Assembly (NCBI RefSeq): GCF_002807055.1
Contig: NZ_NIXN01000003.1
Span: forward strand, 310,001 to 374,000
Source of the DNA: Confluentibacter citreus
Lineage (GTDB): Bacteria; Bacteroidota; Bacteroidia; Flavobacteriales; Flavobacteriaceae
Length of the DNA: 64,000 bases
Direction of reading: 5' to 3'
Under the pieces are notes generated by a model. It saw nothing but the letters and a program-made list of their open reading frames with translations. It was not told the DNA's origin and searched no databases. The translations under genes were made by a program, and so were the position numbers. This document shows, in pieces, positions 55,826-64,000 of the stretch; the first letter of the stretch is position 1, and every line of letters begins with the position of its first letter.

Positions 55826-56614
55826 ATGCAAACAGAAAAAGTTGCAAATCATATTGTAAATTGGTTAAAGGATTATGCTACTAAAGCAAGTGTAAACGGA
55901 TTTGTTATTGGAATTTCCGGCGGCATAGATTCTGCCGTTACCTCTTCACTATGCGCAATGACTGGATTAAAGGTGTTATGTGTGGAAATGCCCATACACC
56001 AAGCGCCAAGTCATGTAACCAGAGCTCAAGAACATATTAAACAATTAAAAGAGAGATATAGTAATGTAAGTGATATCCATGCTAATTTAACACCTGTTTT
56101 TGAGGGTTTTAAAGCTGAAATGATTTCTGAAGGCGATCAAGCAATCGTAGATATGGCATTGGCAAATACCAGAGCGCGTTTGCGGATGACCACACTTTAT
56201 TATTATGCGGGACTTTATAAATTACTGGTAGCAGGAACAGGAAATAAAGTTGAAGATTTTGGTGTTGGTTTTTATACCAAATATGGCGATGGCGGCGTTG
56301 ATTTAAGCCCGATTGCAGATTTGTTAAAATCTCAAGTTTATGAGCTTGGGACTTATTTAGAAGTACCCGATTCTATATTACAAGCTGCGCCTAGCGATGG
56401 CTTGTTTGGAGATGCCAGAAGTGATGAAGCGCAAATAGGGGCTTCCTACCCAGAATTGGAATGGGCTATGGGCATGGATGAAAAAGGTAAAAACCCTGAA
56501 GACTTTTCCGGAAGGGAAAAAGAGGTCTTTAAAATTTACAAGCGTTTTAATAACGCCAACAAGCACAAAATGCTTCCTATTCCTATTTGTAATATTCTTA
56601 AAGAAATGTTATAA
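55826..56614 (+). CDS. nadE: NAD+ synthase, ammonia-dependent
   Basis: From ATG 55826 the protein is 262 residues. The P-loop GISGGIDSAVTSSLCAM is the N-type ATP pyrophosphatase motif, and LLVAGTGNKVEDFGVGFYTKYGDGGVDLSPIADL is the deamido-NAD/ATP region. There is no N-terminal glutaminase domain, so it uses free ammonia. It makes NAD from deamido-NAD. The frame opens at 55769, but those 19 residues are AT-derived, overlap the -7 box and have no family match. Confidence 0.94.
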   Translation: MQTEKVANHIVNWLKDYATKASVNGFVIGISGGIDSAVTSSLCAMTGLKVLCVEMPIHQAPSHVTRAQEHIKQLKERYSNVSDIHANLTPVFEGFKAEMISEGDQAIVDMALANTRARLRMTTLYYYAGLYKLLVAGTGNKVEDFGVGFYTKYGDGGVDLSPIADLLKSQVYELGTYLEVPDSILQAAPSDGLFGDARSDEAQIGASYPELEWAMGMDEKGKNPEDFSGREKEVFKIYKRFNNANKHKMLPIPICNILKEML

Positions 56615-56617
56615 TTA

Positions 56618-56648
56618 TTGCTGTATATATAAAAAATTCTTACATTTG
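56618..56648 (+). promoter_or_regulatory. Promoter of the LuxR-type response regulator
   Basis: TTG (56618-56620), 20 bases, TACATTTG (56641-56648) is a full match to the Bacteroidota promoter. It gives a leader of roughly 65-70 bases before the ATG at 56721. Confidence 0.7.
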
Positions 56649-56720
56649 TCGCTTAGGAAACTCTCTCTAGTCATGTTTCTCTCAATAAAAAATTCATGAC
56701 AATCTAAAACCTAAAAAATT

Positions 56721-57347
56721 ATGATAAAATTATTAATAGCAGATCCACACCCTATCGTAAGGAAAGGTCTTGAACATCTATTTTCTAGCTCTTCTAACAT
56801 TAAAATTGTTGGCAGTGTTGATAATGGTGACGACCTACTTGAATTCCTGAAAAAAGAATCAGTAGACATTATTTTGTCTGAAATTGATTTACCCAAACTC
56901 AATGGGTTAACAGTTTTAAGATATTTAAAAACTGACTACCCAAACGTTAAAGCAGTTATGTTTAGCTCGCAACCAGAAGAAGTTTATGGTTTAAATGCCA
57001 TAAAAGCTGGTGCTTTAGGCTACATTTCTAAAAATGTTAACATCATTACAATTAACGAAGCCCTTATGAAGGTACATGAAGGCGGCGTTTATTTAAGCAA
57101 TGAGTTAACACAACAATTAGCTTTTGGTAGTAGAGTTAACAAATCTGGTTCATTTTTCAAAAAACTATCAACTAGAGAAACTGAAGTTTTAAAACTTTTA
57201 GCCATTGGAAAGAAAAACAAGGAAGTTTCAAAAGAACTCAACATTAACGAGAAAACAGTGAGCACCTACAAAGCGCGCTTAATGAGAAAACTAAAAGTAA
57301 CCAATATGGTTGATTTGGTTAATCAAGCGAAGCTGATGGACTCATAG
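56721..57347 (+). CDS. NarL/LuxR-type response regulator with atypical receiver
   Basis: The protein (208 residues) has a receiver domain (LLIADPHPIVRKGLEHLF) and a LuxR-type HTH (LSTRETEVLKLLAIGKKNKEVSKELNINEKTVSTY). The phospho-acceptor site reads LSEIDLP with Glu54 where Asp is normal, and the acidic pocket reads D8-P9 instead of two acids. The conserved Ser/Thr and Lys (VMFSS, YISK) remain. Either the protein is locked in one state or it is not controlled by phosphate. It is divergent from nothing and convergent with dnaG, overlapping it by 6 bp. Confidence 0.9.
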   Translation: MIKLLIADPHPIVRKGLEHLFSSSSNIKIVGSVDNGDDLLEFLKKESVDIILSEIDLPKLNGLTVLRYLKTDYPNVKAVMFSSQPEEVYGLNAIKAGALGYISKNVNIITINEALMKVHEGGVYLSNELTQQLAFGSRVNKSGSFFKKLSTRETEVLKLLAIGKKNKEVSKELNINEKTVSTYKARLMRKLKVTNMVDLVNQAKLMDS

Positions 57348-59300
57348 TACCCTATTGAGTTTTCTAGATAAAAGCATTTTTAGTCCAGAATAGTCTTTGA
57401 CTTCCTCGAGAACACTTCTGTTAATTTCAGATTTATTTCTCAACGTTTCCTGTTGAAATTCAATGACTTTCTGTTCTATTAAAAAACATCTTAAACTCAA
57501 AATGGTTTCACTGACTAATTGGGCAACGCTGGAGGATTTATCTTTTGGATAAATATTCATGCGTTGCCAATTATCAAGGCTATAACGCTCGTCTTCCATT
57601 AAGATGGTGGTTATTTCATTACCCATATCGGCATCTACGATGTTAATAAATGTTTTAAGTTCGAAATCGGGATCCTGATTTAAAGCATCAATAATGGTAT
57701 AGTATAAGGTTTTAAATTGTGGATTTGTAAATTCCATTTCATCTTCCTGTAAATCTAAAAATACTTTTTCAAACACTTTTGCGGTTTGCTTAACAGGTTC
57801 TAAAACCAATTCCCCTTTATCATTTTCCTTTAAAACCAAATCCTCAAAATCTTCGGTTTTGTTTCCATAAAGCAACAACACCTCTATAATTTTTCGTTCC
57901 AACACATATTGAACGTCAACCTTTTTAACAGGTTGTTGATTTTTTATAACATCAAATGCCTTTTGCTCTGCTTTATAATGCGTATTGGCTTCTTGAACAT
58001 CTTTCTTATTAATTTGAGCTAAGGTACTAAACAAAACCTCCTCACTAATGTCCATGATTCTGGCGCACTCTTGAATGTAGATTTCTTTTTTAATACGATC
58101 TGGAATTTTAGAAATGCTGTTTACAATATCCCTTACCGTTTCGGCTTTTTTTATGGGGTCGTTTTTGGAATCCTCAAACAATAAAGACGCCTTAAATTGG
58201 ATAAAATCCTTGGCGTTCTCATAAAGATACAACGACAGTTCTTCAAGAGTGTTTTTTTTAGCAAAACTATCTGGATCTTCACCTTCGGGAAACGTACACA
58301 CCCGAACATTCATGCCTTGCTCTAAAATTAAATCGATGCCTCGAATGGAAGCTCGAATCCCTGCTGCATCGCCATCAAACAACACGGTTATATTTTTGGT
58401 AAGTCTATTTATTAATCTAATCTGTTCCGCCGTTAATGCCGTACCAGAAGACGCTACTACATTTTTAATTCCTTTTTGGTGAAATTGAATAACATCAGTA
58501 TAACCTTCCACCAAAAAACAATTATCTTCTTTGGCAATGCTTTGCTTAGCATGAAAAATACCATACAGCACATTACTTTTATGGTACACTTCACTTTCGG
58601 GCGAGTTTACATATTTAGCAGCTTTTTTATCATTAATCAAAATCCGACCACCAAAACCCAAAACACGACCGCTCATACTTTTTATAGGAAACATGACACG
58701 TCCTTTAAACCTATCAAAATGCTTATCTTCTTTAACTATGGTAAGTCCGGTCTTTTCTAAATAATCAATATTATAGCCTTGTTTTAAAGCCTCATCTGTA
58801 AAGGCTTGCCAAGAATCCAACGAATAACCTAAATCAAACTTTTTAATAGTATCTTCGGTAAAACCACGCTCTTTAAAATAACTGAAGCCAATAGACTTTC
58901 CTTGGTCGGTTTTATGGAGTACTTTTTGAAAATAGGTGTTGGCAAACTCATTTACCAAATACAAACTTTCACGTTCGTTGGCATGTTCCTTTTGCTCGTT
59001 GCTCTGCTCGGTTTCTTCTATTTCTAGATTGTATTTTTTAGCTAAATATTTAATAGCTTCAGGATAAGTAAAATGTTCGTGTTCCATTAAAAATGCAACC
59101 ACGTTGCCACCTTTTCCGCTACTAAAATCTTTCCAAATTTGTTTTACGGGCGATACCATAAAACTAGGGGAACGCTCATCGCTAAACGGACTCAAACCTT
59201 TAAAGTTACTGCCTGATTTTTTAAGCTGAACAAAATCGCCAATGACCTCCTCTACACGGGCGGTTTCAAATACTAAATCTATGGATGCTGGTGATATCAA
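57342..59300 (-). CDS. dnaG: DNA primase, zinc site lost
   Basis: DnaG (652 residues) has the TOPRIM core (CFLVEGYTDVIQFHQKG, then ITVLFDGDAAGIRASIRG) and the RNA polymerase basic domain (YSLDSWQAF..., GRVMFPIKSMSGRVLGFGGR). The N-terminal CHC2 zinc fold keeps its shape (FKGLSPFSDERSPSFMVSPV) but all four ligands are gone: Ser37, Ser40, Asp58 and Ser61 replace the usual Cys/His/Cys/Cys. The C-terminal region is long and binds helicase in the family. It makes primers at the replication fork. I recall the same loss in other flavobacteria. Confidence 0.93.
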   Translation of the reverse strand: MISPASIDLVFETARVEEVIGDFVQLKKSGSNFKGLSPFSDERSPSFMVSPVKQIWKDFSSGKGGNVVAFLMEHEHFTYPEAIKYLAKKYNLEIEETEQSNEQKEHANERESLYLVNEFANTYFQKVLHKTDQGKSIGFSYFKERGFTEDTIKKFDLGYSLDSWQAFTDEALKQGYNIDYLEKTGLTIVKEDKHFDRFKGRVMFPIKSMSGRVLGFGGRILINDKKAAKYVNSPESEVYHKSNVLYGIFHAKQSIAKEDNCFLVEGYTDVIQFHQKGIKNVVASSGTALTAEQIRLINRLTKNITVLFDGDAAGIRASIRGIDLILEQGMNVRVCTFPEGEDPDSFAKKNTLEELSLYLYENAKDFIQFKASLLFEDSKNDPIKKAETVRDIVNSISKIPDRIKKEIYIQECARIMDISEEVLFSTLAQINKKDVQEANTHYKAEQKAFDVIKNQQPVKKVDVQYVLERKIIEVLLLYGNKTEDFEDLVLKENDKGELVLEPVKQTAKVFEKVFLDLQEDEMEFTNPQFKTLYYTIIDALNQDPDFELKTFINIVDADMGNEITTILMEDERYSLDNWQRMNIYPKDKSSSVAQLVSETILSLRCFLIEQKVIEFQQETLRNKSEINRSVLEEVKDYSGLKMLLSRKLNRVL

Positions 59301-59626
59301 ATTGTTCTGTCATACCTGCTGAAGCAGGAATTTTATTAATAAAACTATTGTATTTTACTATGTATTCCTGCCTGCGCAGGAATGGCAATGTAAATGTAAT
59401 ATAAACAATTCATTATTGAAATTTAAAATTATTTATCAAATGAATCTCTTTCATTTGGAGAATATCCCATAAGCCTCATTATATTCTAAAGATGCCCTAA
59501 CTCTATCACTATTTAGTTATAATATTATGATCAATGTCATGAAAAACGAGGATTTTTTTTTCGTATTTTTACAATGAAGTATACTTCCTTTTTCAAATAC
59601 CAACTATAATAATAATTAAAAAAACC
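59301..59626. other. Spacer between dnaG and the arabinanase pair
   Basis: This 326-base spacer holds the REPIN-like pair (59309-59387). The rest is AT-rich, with a -7-like TATTTTTA close to the next gene but no partner TTG. I see no gene. Confidence 0.5.
59309..59387. repeat. REPIN-like inverted pair of the REP-like element
   Basis: CCTGC-tgaa-GCAGG with TGTCAT on its left (59309-59328) and ATTCCTGC-ctgc-GCAGGAAT with GGCA on its right (59364-59387) are two copies in opposite orientation, about 35 bases apart. Confidence 0.72.
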
Positions 59627-60361
59627 ATGAACATTAAACGCAAAAAATTGTCACCAGCGATGGGACTTGTATTTTTGGCAGTATTGCTATTACAAAATAG
59701 TTCTGCTTTTGCTCAAAGACAAGCTGATTATGCCACCAAACTTGACACTACACGAAGCATCGCTCCTTACTTCATTCCGGCTACAACAAAAAAAATGACT
59801 CCGGATGCTGATGGATTTATTCAACGTTGGTTACTCTTAGAACCAATTAACAAACCTAACCGCAGCAATACTGTCTTTACAGATAGTTATTTAAGAAAAA
59901 CATTCGACACCTTGTATTTTCCTAAGCAATTTACTATTATTCCAAAACATGGGGACAAAGTAAAGGTTGGAGACCAAGAACTAAAATGGCATGCATTGGA
60001 GAGCACCAATTTCAATGTGAAATTATTTCGTTTCGCCTTCGGGTTAGATAAACAGATTTATGGTGTTCTGTTTTGGGCAGTAACAGTCGTTAACAGTCCA
60101 GAAGAAATGAAAAATGTTAGAATGGCCGTAGGTTCTAATTCAGCATCCATGTGGTGGGTGAATGGTAAAGAAGCGGCACTACTTTCTGGCGACAGGCGTA
60201 TGGTGATGGATGATGTTGTTTCTACCCGCTTAACACTTAACAAAGGAAAAAACATCATTCGTGGGGCAGTCATTAACGGTCCTGGAATGAGTGATTTTTG
60301 TGTACGCTTTCTTGATGAAAAAGGAGAACCTATAAAAGGCATTACAATTAGTTATGAATAG
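59627..60361 (+). CDS. Secreted jelly-roll-like protein paired with GH43
   Basis: The protein (244 residues) has a signal peptide (ending SSAFAQ) and a soluble body, with the strand-rich block VGDQELKWHALESTNFNVKLF, then MWWVNGKEAALLSGDRRMVM and NKGKNIIRGAVINGPGMSDFCVRFLDEKG. This resembles the galactose-binding-like domains that recur in glycoside-hydrolase partners. I do not recognise the family by name. It lies directly upstream of the GH43 gene (44 bp to its chosen ATG), so the two are probably co-expressed for arabinan use. Confidence 0.68.
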   Translation: MNIKRKKLSPAMGLVFLAVLLLQNSSAFAQRQADYATKLDTTRSIAPYFIPATTKKMTPDADGFIQRWLLLEPINKPNRSNTVFTDSYLRKTFDTLYFPKQFTIIPKHGDKVKVGDQELKWHALESTNFNVKLFRFAFGLDKQIYGVLFWAVTVVNSPEEMKNVRMAVGSNSASMWWVNGKEAALLSGDRRMVMDDVVSTRLTLNKGKNIIRGAVINGPGMSDFCVRFLDEKGEPIKGITISYE

Positions 60362-60404
60362 AATTAGTTCCTATTCAATATCAATTATAAAAAATTATTT
60401 ACTG

Positions 60405-61862
60405 ATGAAATTAAGTATTAAAAAAATAAGCATAACAGCCATGTTATTCGTATCGGCAACCGGTACATTAATGGCACAAATTGGAAAACCCTTCATTCAT
60501 GATCCATCAACCATTATGGAAAGTGATGGTAAGTATTATACATTTGGCACAGGCTCGGGGGGATTAATATCCGAAGATGGATGGACATGGAATGGTGGTG
60601 GCGTAAGGCCGGGTGGTGGAGCTGCCCCTGATGCCATAAAAATTGGTGATCGTTACCTTATTGCCTATGGTTCTACTGGTGGCGGATTGGGTGGTGGACA
60701 TGATGGTAAAATAAATACCATGTGGAATAAAACACTTGACCCAAACTCTCCAGATTTTAAATATACCGAACCTATTGTAGTTGCAGAATCTAAGAATATG
60801 GAAGACAATGACGCCATCGATCCAGGACTTTTACTAGACCCAACCGATGGACGCCTTTGGCTATCATACGGAACCTATTTTGGAAACATTCGCCTTATTG
60901 AACTTGACCCTAAAACAGGAGATCGTGTAAAAGGTAATGAAGCATTAGACATCGCTATTGATTGTGAAGCTACCGATTTGGAGTATCGTGACGGATGGTA
61001 CTATCTTCTTGGAACACACGGAACTTGCTGTGATGGCTCAAACTCAACTTATAACATTGTTGTTGGGCGTTCCAAAAAAGTAACAGGCCCTTATCTTGAT
61101 AATATGGGAAGAGACATGTTAAGAGGTGGCGGGAAAATGGTAATATCATCTGGTGGAGGAAGAGTGAATGGTGCTGGACACTTCGGACGTACGGTTCTTG
61201 AAGATGGTGTTGAAAAAGTGTCTTTACATTATGAAGCAGATTTAGATCAAGGCGGCCGTAGCGTATTAGCCATAAAACCATTATTATGGAAAAATGGATG
61301 GCCGGTTGCTGGTGAGAATATTAAAGATGGCACTTATGAAATCGAATCTGAAAGACGTGGTTATGGTTTAGAATTGGTAGTTGATTTTGTTAGAATGCCA
61401 CGTACAGCACGTGGATTTGGTGCTGCTGCTGCAAACGAGCCAATAGTACCCGTTCCATCCCAACAATTATCGGATGTGATTAATACCTGGCCAACTGGAA
61501 ATATCAATGTTAGAATAGGAGATTATATAGGACGTCCGCATCAAAAATGGACCATTACTGCGGTTCCTGAAGCAAGTGGATTTTTTGGCACTCCATCATA
61601 TAAAATAATCATTGCCGGAACAGAACGTGCGTTAGCAGCAACAGCTGATGCCGAATTAGTAACGGTTCCAAAATTTACGGGTGCACCAGAACAACTATGG
61701 CGCATCGACCAATTGACTGATGGCACTTATAGAATCATGCCTAAGGTCGTTCCAAATTCAAACAAAAAGTTAGCGTTAATATCTATTGGAGATAGCACAC
61801 CAACATTGGGTGAATTTGATATGAACAGTGACAATTCTAAATGGAATTTTAAAGCTGACTAA
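60405..61862 (+). CDS. Secreted GH43 arabinan hydrolase (arabinan endo-1,5-alpha-L-arabinosidase-like)
   Basis: From ATG 60405 the protein is 485 residues with a signal peptide (SITAMLFVSATGTLMAQ). A five-bladed GH43 propeller follows: the base Asp in KPFIHDPSTIMESDGKYYTF, the second Asp in DNDAIDPGLLLDPTDGRLW and the acid Glu in IDCEATDLEYRDGWYYLL. The segment GTHGTCCDGSNSTYNIVVG is typical of endo-arabinanases. The C-terminal ~150 residues look like a beta-trefoil/ricin-type domain (QKWTI, LWRID, WNFK). No susCD pair is next to it. The frame from 60354 gives an unlikely leader. Confidence 0.88.
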   Translation: MKLSIKKISITAMLFVSATGTLMAQIGKPFIHDPSTIMESDGKYYTFGTGSGGLISEDGWTWNGGGVRPGGGAAPDAIKIGDRYLIAYGSTGGGLGGGHDGKINTMWNKTLDPNSPDFKYTEPIVVAESKNMEDNDAIDPGLLLDPTDGRLWLSYGTYFGNIRLIELDPKTGDRVKGNEALDIAIDCEATDLEYRDGWYYLLGTHGTCCDGSNSTYNIVVGRSKKVTGPYLDNMGRDMLRGGGKMVISSGGGRVNGAGHFGRTVLEDGVEKVSLHYEADLDQGGRSVLAIKPLLWKNGWPVAGENIKDGTYEIESERRGYGLELVVDFVRMPRTARGFGAAAANEPIVPVPSQQLSDVINTWPTGNINVRIGDYIGRPHQKWTITAVPEASGFFGTPSYKIIIAGTERALAATADAELVTVPKFTGAPEQLWRIDQLTDGTYRIMPKVVPNSNKKLALISIGDSTPTLGEFDMNSDNSKWNFKAD

Positions 61863-61882
61863 CAAATAACTATTTTTTTATG

Positions 61883-61914
61883 AAAGCCACTTGTTTAGTT
61901 AAACAAGTGGCTTT
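61883..61914 (+). terminator. Terminator after the GH43 gene
   Basis: A 14-bp stem AAAGCCACTTGTTT / AAACAAGTGGCTTT with a 4-base loop and a T-rich tail lies 21 bases past the stop. Confidence 0.83.
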
Positions 61915-62002
61915 TGTTTTTTATGAAAAATTTTATTTTAAAAATGAATTCAACTACATTCGTTTAATGATAGTGAAAGCACCGGTCTGCTAGAAATAAT
62001 AA

Positions 62003-62848
62003 ATGATAATTAACCGAAAACATTTTGATTTAAACAAAAAATGTGTCATTGAGAAATTACTCATTAAGACACCATTTACGTATGGTGCCATTTTCGAAAA
62101 TGAAGCCTGTTATTTATATGTCAAGCAAGGAGAAAGTATTTTCAAATCCCCAACCGAAAAATTGGATGTTTCTGTTTCAGAAAGCGTATTACTGAAATGC
62201 GGTAATTATTTTGCAGACTTAATACAAAATTCAAAAATCCAACATTGCGAAATTTTTGCGATTCATCTTCATAGTGATATTCTAAAAGAATTATACAAAG
62301 ATGAAATTCCAAGCTTTATTAAACCAAATGGCAAAAAACACTTTGCTAAAAAAATCGAAAGTACTGCCATTATAATTCATTTCATTGAAAGTCTCGATTT
62401 CTACTTTCAAAATCCCACCATGGTCAATGATGATTTACTAAAGCTTAAAATAAAAGAACTTATATTATTATTACTTCAGACCAACAATGCGGAAAACATT
62501 CTTAGCTTATTTTCCCATCTTTTTACTCCAAGGCAAGCAAGTTTAAATGAAGTCATTCTAACACATCTTTTTTCCAACCTTACTGTAACTGAATTGGCAA
62601 CACTTTCGGGTCGTAGTTTATCTGCATTTAAGAGAGATTTTGAAAATTATTTCCAAGACACCCCAGCGAACTATATTAAAGAGCAAAAACTTTTAAAAGC
62701 CAATGACTTATTAATTACAACTGATTTTTCTGTGAGTGAAATATGTTACGAAGTTGGATTTAGCGACACTTCCCATTTTACAAAATTATTTAAACAGAAG
62801 TACCTTTTAACTCCCTCGAAATACCGAAAAAGCCACGTGGCGAAGTAG
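62003..62848 (+). CDS. AraC family transcriptional regulator
   Basis: The protein (281 residues) has an N-terminal sensing domain with a cupin-like strand pattern (TYGAIFENEACYLYVKQGESIFK) and a C-terminal AraC domain with two HTH units (VTELATLSGRSLSAFKRDFE and SVSEICYEVGFSDTSHFTKLF, then LTPSKYRK). It could control neighbours, but position alone does not show which. Unlike the GlxA-type regulator at 8919, it has no DJ-1 domain. Confidence 0.88.
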   Translation: MIINRKHFDLNKKCVIEKLLIKTPFTYGAIFENEACYLYVKQGESIFKSPTEKLDVSVSESVLLKCGNYFADLIQNSKIQHCEIFAIHLHSDILKELYKDEIPSFIKPNGKKHFAKKIESTAIIIHFIESLDFYFQNPTMVNDDLLKLKIKELILLLLQTNNAENILSLFSHLFTPRQASLNEVILTHLFSNLTVTELATLSGRSLSAFKRDFENYFQDTPANYIKEQKLLKANDLLITTDFSVSEICYEVGFSDTSHFTKLFKQKYLLTPSKYRKSHVAK

Positions 62849-63067
62849 ATATGTGAGCCTCATTTCCCATTTTTTGGACTTTATATCCAATATTCTCTTA
62901 CTTTTTAGTATCATTTTTGCATTAAAATAAATGAGCAAAGTATGATTTTAAAAAGAAATAGTATGATTATCCTTTTTAATTCATGTTTCATATATAAATA
63001 TAGCAATGTGTCAAAAACTAAATATTGGAGACCATTAATCTATCTCGGAACTTAAACCATTAATCAA

Positions 63068-63493
63068 ATGACATACAACAAAATAACTTCTTGGTTTTTA
63101 GCCATTTCAATGTTTATGTTTGGCATTCTCAAATTTGTAAATCCATTTAAAGGTTGGTACAGTGTTCAAATAACTAACAGTGGACTAGGACAGCTATCAT
63201 ATGCTATGGGCATCTTGGGAGAGATTGCTGTTGGATTAACACTCTTTTTATGTTTAATTAATAAACAAAAAATACCAACTAAAGCATACTATCAACTCAC
63301 AAATATTTCTTTTTTCATAATTATAGTAATGATGTTAACGGGGGTTTACGTTCACTTACATCCAAATGTTCACTCGGATGTTTTACCACTTAAAATTAAG
63401 CCCCCATACATACCTATATTTTTTTTGCTGATTGCATTCTCGAATATTATCTTAAACATTCAGCTTATCACTCACAAGACAAACAAAAAATAG
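63068..63493 (+). CDS. DoxX-like small membrane protein
   Basis: The protein (141 residues) has four hydrophobic segments: ITSWFLAISMFMFGILKFV, the region YAMGILGEIAVGLTLFLCL, ISFFIIIVMMLTGVYVHL and IPIFFLLIAFSNIILNI. The start WFLAISMFMFGILKFVNPF is typical of DoxX-like proteins. Function is unknown. It lies downstream of an AraC regulator (219 bp spacer without a gene) and is convergent with the kinase. Confidence 0.65.
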   Translation: MTYNKITSWFLAISMFMFGILKFVNPFKGWYSVQITNSGLGQLSYAMGILGEIAVGLTLFLCLINKQKIPTKAYYQLTNISFFIIIVMMLTGVYVHLHPNVHSDVLPLKIKPPYIPIFFLLIAFSNIILNIQLITHKTNKK

Positions 63494-63533
63494 GACTTCT
63501 CATTCTATAAATTGTCAACTTTAAAAAGATATT

Positions 63534-64000
63534 TTATATACTTTCAACAGTTTGTATATTTTTCAAAATGGCTGTTCTATTTATAGGTTTATTTAATGGC
63601 AAAGTAAAATAAAAGGAAGATCCTTTACCTTCCGTACTTTCAACCCATATAATCCCATCATTTTTTTCTATAAATCCTTTTGCTAGCAAAAGACCTATAC
63701 CCGCACCTTTATTTTCCTCTACAGCTTTGGCAAGTTTAACTTGAGGTATAAAGAGCTTTTTTTGCGTTTCTTCTGATATACCTATGCCAGTGTCCTTTAC
63801 TTCTATAAGAATCATATCCTCTCTTTTCCTAGCTGATAAAGTAATTTCTCCACTCACATATGAAAACTTAATGGCATTGGAAACTAGGTTTTGAAGTATT
63901 GAAATTATCATTTTTCCATCAGCAAATACATGAGTATCAGCCTCTATATTATTATTAAACTTTATGGATTTTATAGCTGCGGTGTCTTTTAAGTATTCAA
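63534..64000 (-). CDS. Sensor histidine kinase, C-terminal part (cut by window edge)
   Basis: The open frame runs from the stop at 63534 through the window edge; the ATG at 63911 is an internal Met. The visible ~155 residues are the HATPase_c domain: N box NLVSNAIKFS, G1 box DTGIGIS, F box region and G2 box GAGIGLLLAKGFIEKNDG, then STEGKGSSFYFTLP. The part before the N box (IKSIKFNNNIEADTHVFADG) is normal for a hybrid or plain kinase. The sensor and HisKA domains lie outside the window. Confidence 0.88.
   Translation of the reverse strand, partial: EYLKDTAAIKSIKFNNNIEADTHVFADGKMIISILQNLVSNAIKFSYVSGEITLSARKREDMILIEVKDTGIGISEETQKKLFIPQVKLAKAVEENKGAGIGLLLAKGFIEKNDGIIWVESTEGKGSSFYFTLPLNKPINRTAILKNIQTVESI

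Noticed and set aside
59309-59387. Start of a CRISPR array
   Set aside because: Only two short palindromic units in opposite orientation are present, without regular direct repeats or spacers; they belong to a dispersed repeat family.

Overview
The window comes from a member of the Bacteroidota, almost certainly a marine-type Flavobacteriaceae. The evidence is the type IX secretion/gliding core (gldK-gldL-gldM-gldN) plus gldB-gldC, the XrtF exosortase pair, the gene order miaB / sigma-54 activator / lptE / TPR gene / secG / groES-groEL, low G+C, poor Shine-Dalgarno sites, and several promoters of the Bacteroidota form TTG-N17..23-TAnnTTTG. No CRISPR array, rRNA operon, insertion sequence, prophage or riboswitch was recognised.

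Layout. Positions 1-3.5 kb hold a cut-off secreted DUF1080/FG-GAP protein and a lipoprotein PQQ dehydrogenase with an inserted cytochrome c domain. Positions 4-10 kb are an accessory block of small proteins: two CxxC-less HMA-like proteins, a DinB-like protein divergent from a WYL regulator, a DoxX/VOC/alphaCTD-like/SRPBCC run, and a GlxA-type regulator, followed by initiator tRNA-Met. Positions 10-17 kb hold a secreted LRR protein and a complete RND efflux operon. Positions 17-21 kb hold an ABC-F ATPase, a DUF983 protein and a FAD oxidoreductase. Positions 20.7-29.3 kb carry gldN-M-L-K, a degenerate ureohydrolase and topA. Positions 29.4-31 kb hold two paralogous membrane proteins. Positions 31.2-38.1 kb carry miaB through groEL. 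Positions 38-46 kb hold an SLC13 transporter, a hydrolase, a probable metal-handling cluster (HMA protein, TonB receptor, HYC_CC_PP protein) and the exosortase pair. Positions 46-54.4 kb carry purH, the rod-shape operon mreB-mreC-mreD-mrdA-rodA and an exported peptide deformylase. Positions 54.4-59.3 kb hold gldC-gldB, nadE, an atypical response regulator and dnaG. Positions 59.6-64 kb hold a secreted GH43 arabinanase pair, an AraC regulator, a small DoxX-like protein and a cut-off histidine kinase.

Much of the window is conserved housekeeping: envelope growth, protein export, folding and gliding. The unusual signals sit on top of it. Several proteins keep a fold but have lost signature residues: the ureohydrolase-like protein lacks four of six metal ligands, DnaG lacks all four zinc ligands, a response regulator has Glu in place of the phospho-acceptor Asp, and the HMA-like pair has no CxxC. 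A peptide deformylase with intact catalytic motifs carries a lipoprotein signal. Matching dyads TGACA-N6-TGTCA sit symmetrically in the divergent dinB-like/WYL region. Three neighbouring exported proteins each carry a vicinal Cys-Cys pair. Two families of short palindromic dispersed repeats lie between genes, some as REPIN-like inverted pairs.
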